Below, in pieces: positions 62,289-64,000 of a stretch of 64,000 nt of DNA. The first letter of the stretch is position 1; every line of letters begins with the position of its first letter. The position numbers and the translations under genes were made by a program. The notes below the pieces were generated by a model. The model saw only the letters and a program-made list of their open reading frames with translations, was not told the DNA's origin and made no database searches. The stretch is from Paraburkholderia sp. CNPSo 3272 (GTDB taxonomy: Bacteria > Pseudomonadota > Gammaproteobacteria > Burkholderiales > Burkholderiaceae), in contig NZ_JAMBPQ010000019.1 of the NCBI RefSeq assembly GCF_024206495.1, positions 1 through 64,000 of the forward strand, in the 5' to 3' direction.

Positions 62289-63860
62289 ATGAAGCTCTGG
62301 ACACGATGTTTGCGAATCCTCCGCCAATGGAATCGGGCGCTCATGCAGTGGCTGGGCAGCCATCCGTTCATTGTCGGCACGATGGGCTCGCTGGTCGGCG
62401 CGGCCATTGTGGCGATCGTGCTGCTGGGGCTGATGCAGCAGCGCAGCCAGGCCATCGTCAGCACGCAGCACAATTCGGGCGCGCTCGTTGCGCTAATGTC
62501 GAACGACCTCGAGGCCCATTTCAGTATCTGCGATCTGGTGCTGCTCGATGCCGCGGAGAGCGCGCGCGACCCGCGCACGCAAAGCCTGCCGGCCGACTTT
62601 CGCCGCAAGCTGCTGTTCGGCCGCGTAGCGACCGGCGCGTATCTCGACGACGCGTTCTATGCCGATGCGAGCGGCCATATCGTCGAATCGCGCGACGGCC
62701 GCGCGTATCCCGGCGTCAATCTCGCAGACCGGGACTATTTCACGGCGCAGCACGAGCGCTCGGTCGGCATGTATATTTCGGACCCGATTCGCTCGCGCAC
62801 GCGTGAGGGTCAATATTCGATCGCGCTGTCACGCCGCGTGACCGAGTACGACGGCTCGTTTGGCGGCGTCGTGGTGCTCACGATGCGTCTTGCGTATTTT
62901 CAGCAACTGTTCGACCGGCTCGACATCGACCCGAAGGGCAGCGCGTTCATCATGCTCAGCGACGGGATTTTGCTTGCGCACCATCCCTATTCGGACTACG
63001 AAGTGGGTGCGCAAATCGGCGAGCTGGATTACGTCGAGCCGATGCTGAAGACCACTGCCGGCTCGTTCATCGCCGTGGGCGGGGACGACGAGGTCGAACG
63101 CATCTACACGTTCAAGCGCGTTCCGCACACGTTGCTCATCGCCGTGGTCGCGCCTTCGGTGGACGGCGCGCTCGACGCGTGGCGCCACCGCCTGTGGATC
63201 TATGCGCCGATGGCGTTGATCTTCGGCGCGCTGATCGCGGCTTCGTCATGGCTGCTCGCATTTTCGATGCGCACGCGGCTCGCCACGCAAATAGAATTCG
63301 AACGTCTCGCGGTCACCGACGCACTCACGGGCCTCTTCAACCGGCGCGCACTCGACTTACGCATGGAAACCGAATGGCAGCACGCGAGGCGCGCATGCGA
63401 ACCGCTCTCCGTGCTCTTCATCGACATCGACAAGTTCAAGCTCTTCAACGACTTCTACGGTCACGGGGAGGGCGATAAGGTGCTCGCCGCCGTGGCCCGC
63501 GCGATACGCGAGGCCTGCCGCCGCGCAACGGACATGGTTGCGCGATACGGCGGCGAGGAGTTCGTCGCGGTCCTGCCGGCCACCCCGGCCGACGGCGCCG
63601 TGAAAATCGCGGAAGCGGTGCGCCAGCAGGTGGCGGCGCTGGGCATCGCGCACGAGCACAGCGAATACGGCACGCTGACCGTGAGCATTGGCTGCGCCAC
63701 CTGCGTGCCGCACAAGAGCGATGGCGCGCAGGCGCTGTTGCGTGCCGCCGATGCGGAGCTTTACGCCGCGAAGCAGGCGGGGCGCAATCAGGTGAAAGCG
63801 CGCGAGTTCGAAGGCGCGCCACCGGACCCGCGCGACTCGCTGCCTACCTTGAAGGTGTGA
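62289..63860 (+). CDS. Membrane diguanylate cyclase with extracytoplasmic PDC/Cache sensor
   Basis: 523 residues; AGAGGAAA upstream of the ATG. TM1 ~29-50 (GTMGSLVGAAIVAIVLLGLM), PDC/dCache sensor ~55-300 (YADASGHIVESRDGRAYPGVNLADRDYFTAQ, FGGVVVLTMRLAYFQQLFDRLD), TM2 ~303-325, GGDEF ~345-500 (TDALTGLFNRRALDLRM, FIDIDKFKLFNDFYGHGEGDKVL, RYGGEEFVAVLP). The catalytic motif is GGEEF and the inhibitory RxxD site (RATD, five residues upstream) is present, so an active, product-inhibited enzyme is expected. It makes c-di-GMP in response to an extracellular ligand. Probably related in function to the divergent PilZ gene. Confidence 0.95.
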   Translation: MKLWTRCLRILRQWNRALMQWLGSHPFIVGTMGSLVGAAIVAIVLLGLMQQRSQAIVSTQHNSGALVALMSNDLEAHFSICDLVLLDAAESARDPRTQSLPADFRRKLLFGRVATGAYLDDAFYADASGHIVESRDGRAYPGVNLADRDYFTAQHERSVGMYISDPIRSRTREGQYSIALSRRVTEYDGSFGGVVVLTMRLAYFQQLFDRLDIDPKGSAFIMLSDGILLAHHPYSDYEVGAQIGELDYVEPMLKTTAGSFIAVGGDDEVERIYTFKRVPHTLLIAVVAPSVDGALDAWRHRLWIYAPMALIFGALIAASSWLLAFSMRTRLATQIEFERLAVTDALTGLFNRRALDLRMETEWQHARRACEPLSVLFIDIDKFKLFNDFYGHGEGDKVLAAVARAIREACRRATDMVARYGGEEFVAVLPATPADGAVKIAEAVRQQVAALGIAHEHSEYGTLTVSIGCATCVPHKSDGAQALLRAADAELYAAKQAGRNQVKAREFEGAPPDPRDSLPTLKV

Positions 63861-63869
63861 GCGCTTTCT

Positions 63870-64000
63870 TAGGCGTCCTCGCGATACCAGCGAGGCGTGT
63901 AAATCCACTCGCGGCCGTCGCCGCGAGCGAACCCGCGCGTGGTCGACGACCCGACGATCACCATCGTGCGCATATCGACGTCGGCGGAACGCAGTTCGCC
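63870..64000 (-). CDS. cobJ: Precorrin-3B C17-methyltransferase, C-terminus (partial)
   Basis: Only the last 43 residues are inside the window: GELRSADVDMRTMVIVGSS then TTRGFARGDGREWIYTPRWY and a TAA at 63870-63872. ADVDMRTMVIVGSS(T/A)TR followed by an IYTPR ending is the usual C-terminus of CobJ/CbiH. The rest of the enzyme and probably further cob methyltransferase genes lie to the right. Confidence 0.85.

Overview
The window is GC-rich (visibly above 60 %) and densely coded. Gene content (aerobic cobalamin genes, cytochrome bo3 oxidase, LysR-controlled furan/aromatic catabolism, DUF3331 and FecR/CHASE2 signalling genes) points to a beta-proteobacterium of the Burkholderiaceae, most like Paraburkholderia or Caballeronia. 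This assignment is an inference from gene content, not from a marker gene.

Layout. (1) 1-2.3 kb, minus strand: flavoprotein (cut by the window edge) and Tat-exported small subunit of a membrane gluconate-2-dehydrogenase-type GMC enzyme. (2) 2.3-27 kb, an accessory, signalling-rich region with lower GC in its gaps: a winged-helix/TolB-like/TPR regulator; a PAS/GAF histidine kinase with a single-domain receiver and a FixJ-like regulator (5.7-9.6 kb); a small membrane protein; cyoABCD (10.8-14.7 kb); a membrane thioredoxin-like protein; a DUF3331 protein; a small exported protein; a 2013-residue soluble hybrid kinase with at least nine tandem 92-residue HAMP units; a second hybrid kinase; and a frameshifted remnant of an indolepyruvate-decarboxylase-type gene. 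Three intergenic spaces in this part share a previously unannotated two-block element (near 2.9, 10.6 and 15.8 kb), all in the same orientation.

(3) 27.1-43.3 kb: a furan-compound catabolic locus matching the hmf system known from Cupriavidus basilensis. It holds XdhC cofactor chaperone, LysR, UbiD-like and UbiX-like proteins (hmfF, hmfG), a three-subunit molybdenum furoyl-CoA dehydrogenase (hmfABC, the large subunit carrying a fused CoxG-like domain), acyl-CoA ligase (hmfD), enoyl-CoA hydratase-family hydrolase (hmfE), GMC oxidoreductase (hmfH), an MFS transporter, an extra fatty-acid-hydroxylase-family membrane protein and a second, paralogous LysR. Expected flow: HMF/furfural -> furan acids (HmfH), FDCA -> 2-furoate (HmfFG), furoyl-CoA (HmfD), 5-hydroxylation (HmfABC), ring opening/hydrolysis to 2-oxoglutarate (HmfE).

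(4) 43.5-50.8 kb: an SH3-domain proline-rich exported protein with a strong terminator, a ~1 kb gap, then a three-gene signalling operon (OmpR-type regulator, LysM-FecR exported protein, CHASE2 histidine kinase) and a DUF4136-type lipoprotein. (5) 50.8-61.1 kb and the right edge: cobalamin synthesis. bluB-cobB-cobO-cobE run leftwards; a cobalamin riboswitch precedes cobW-cobN and chelatase AAA+/VWA subunits running rightwards; the C-terminus of cobJ lies at the right edge. (6) 61.1-63.9 kb: a PilZ-type protein and a divergent membrane diguanylate cyclase. No rRNA, tRNA, CRISPR array, transposase or prophage was recognised.
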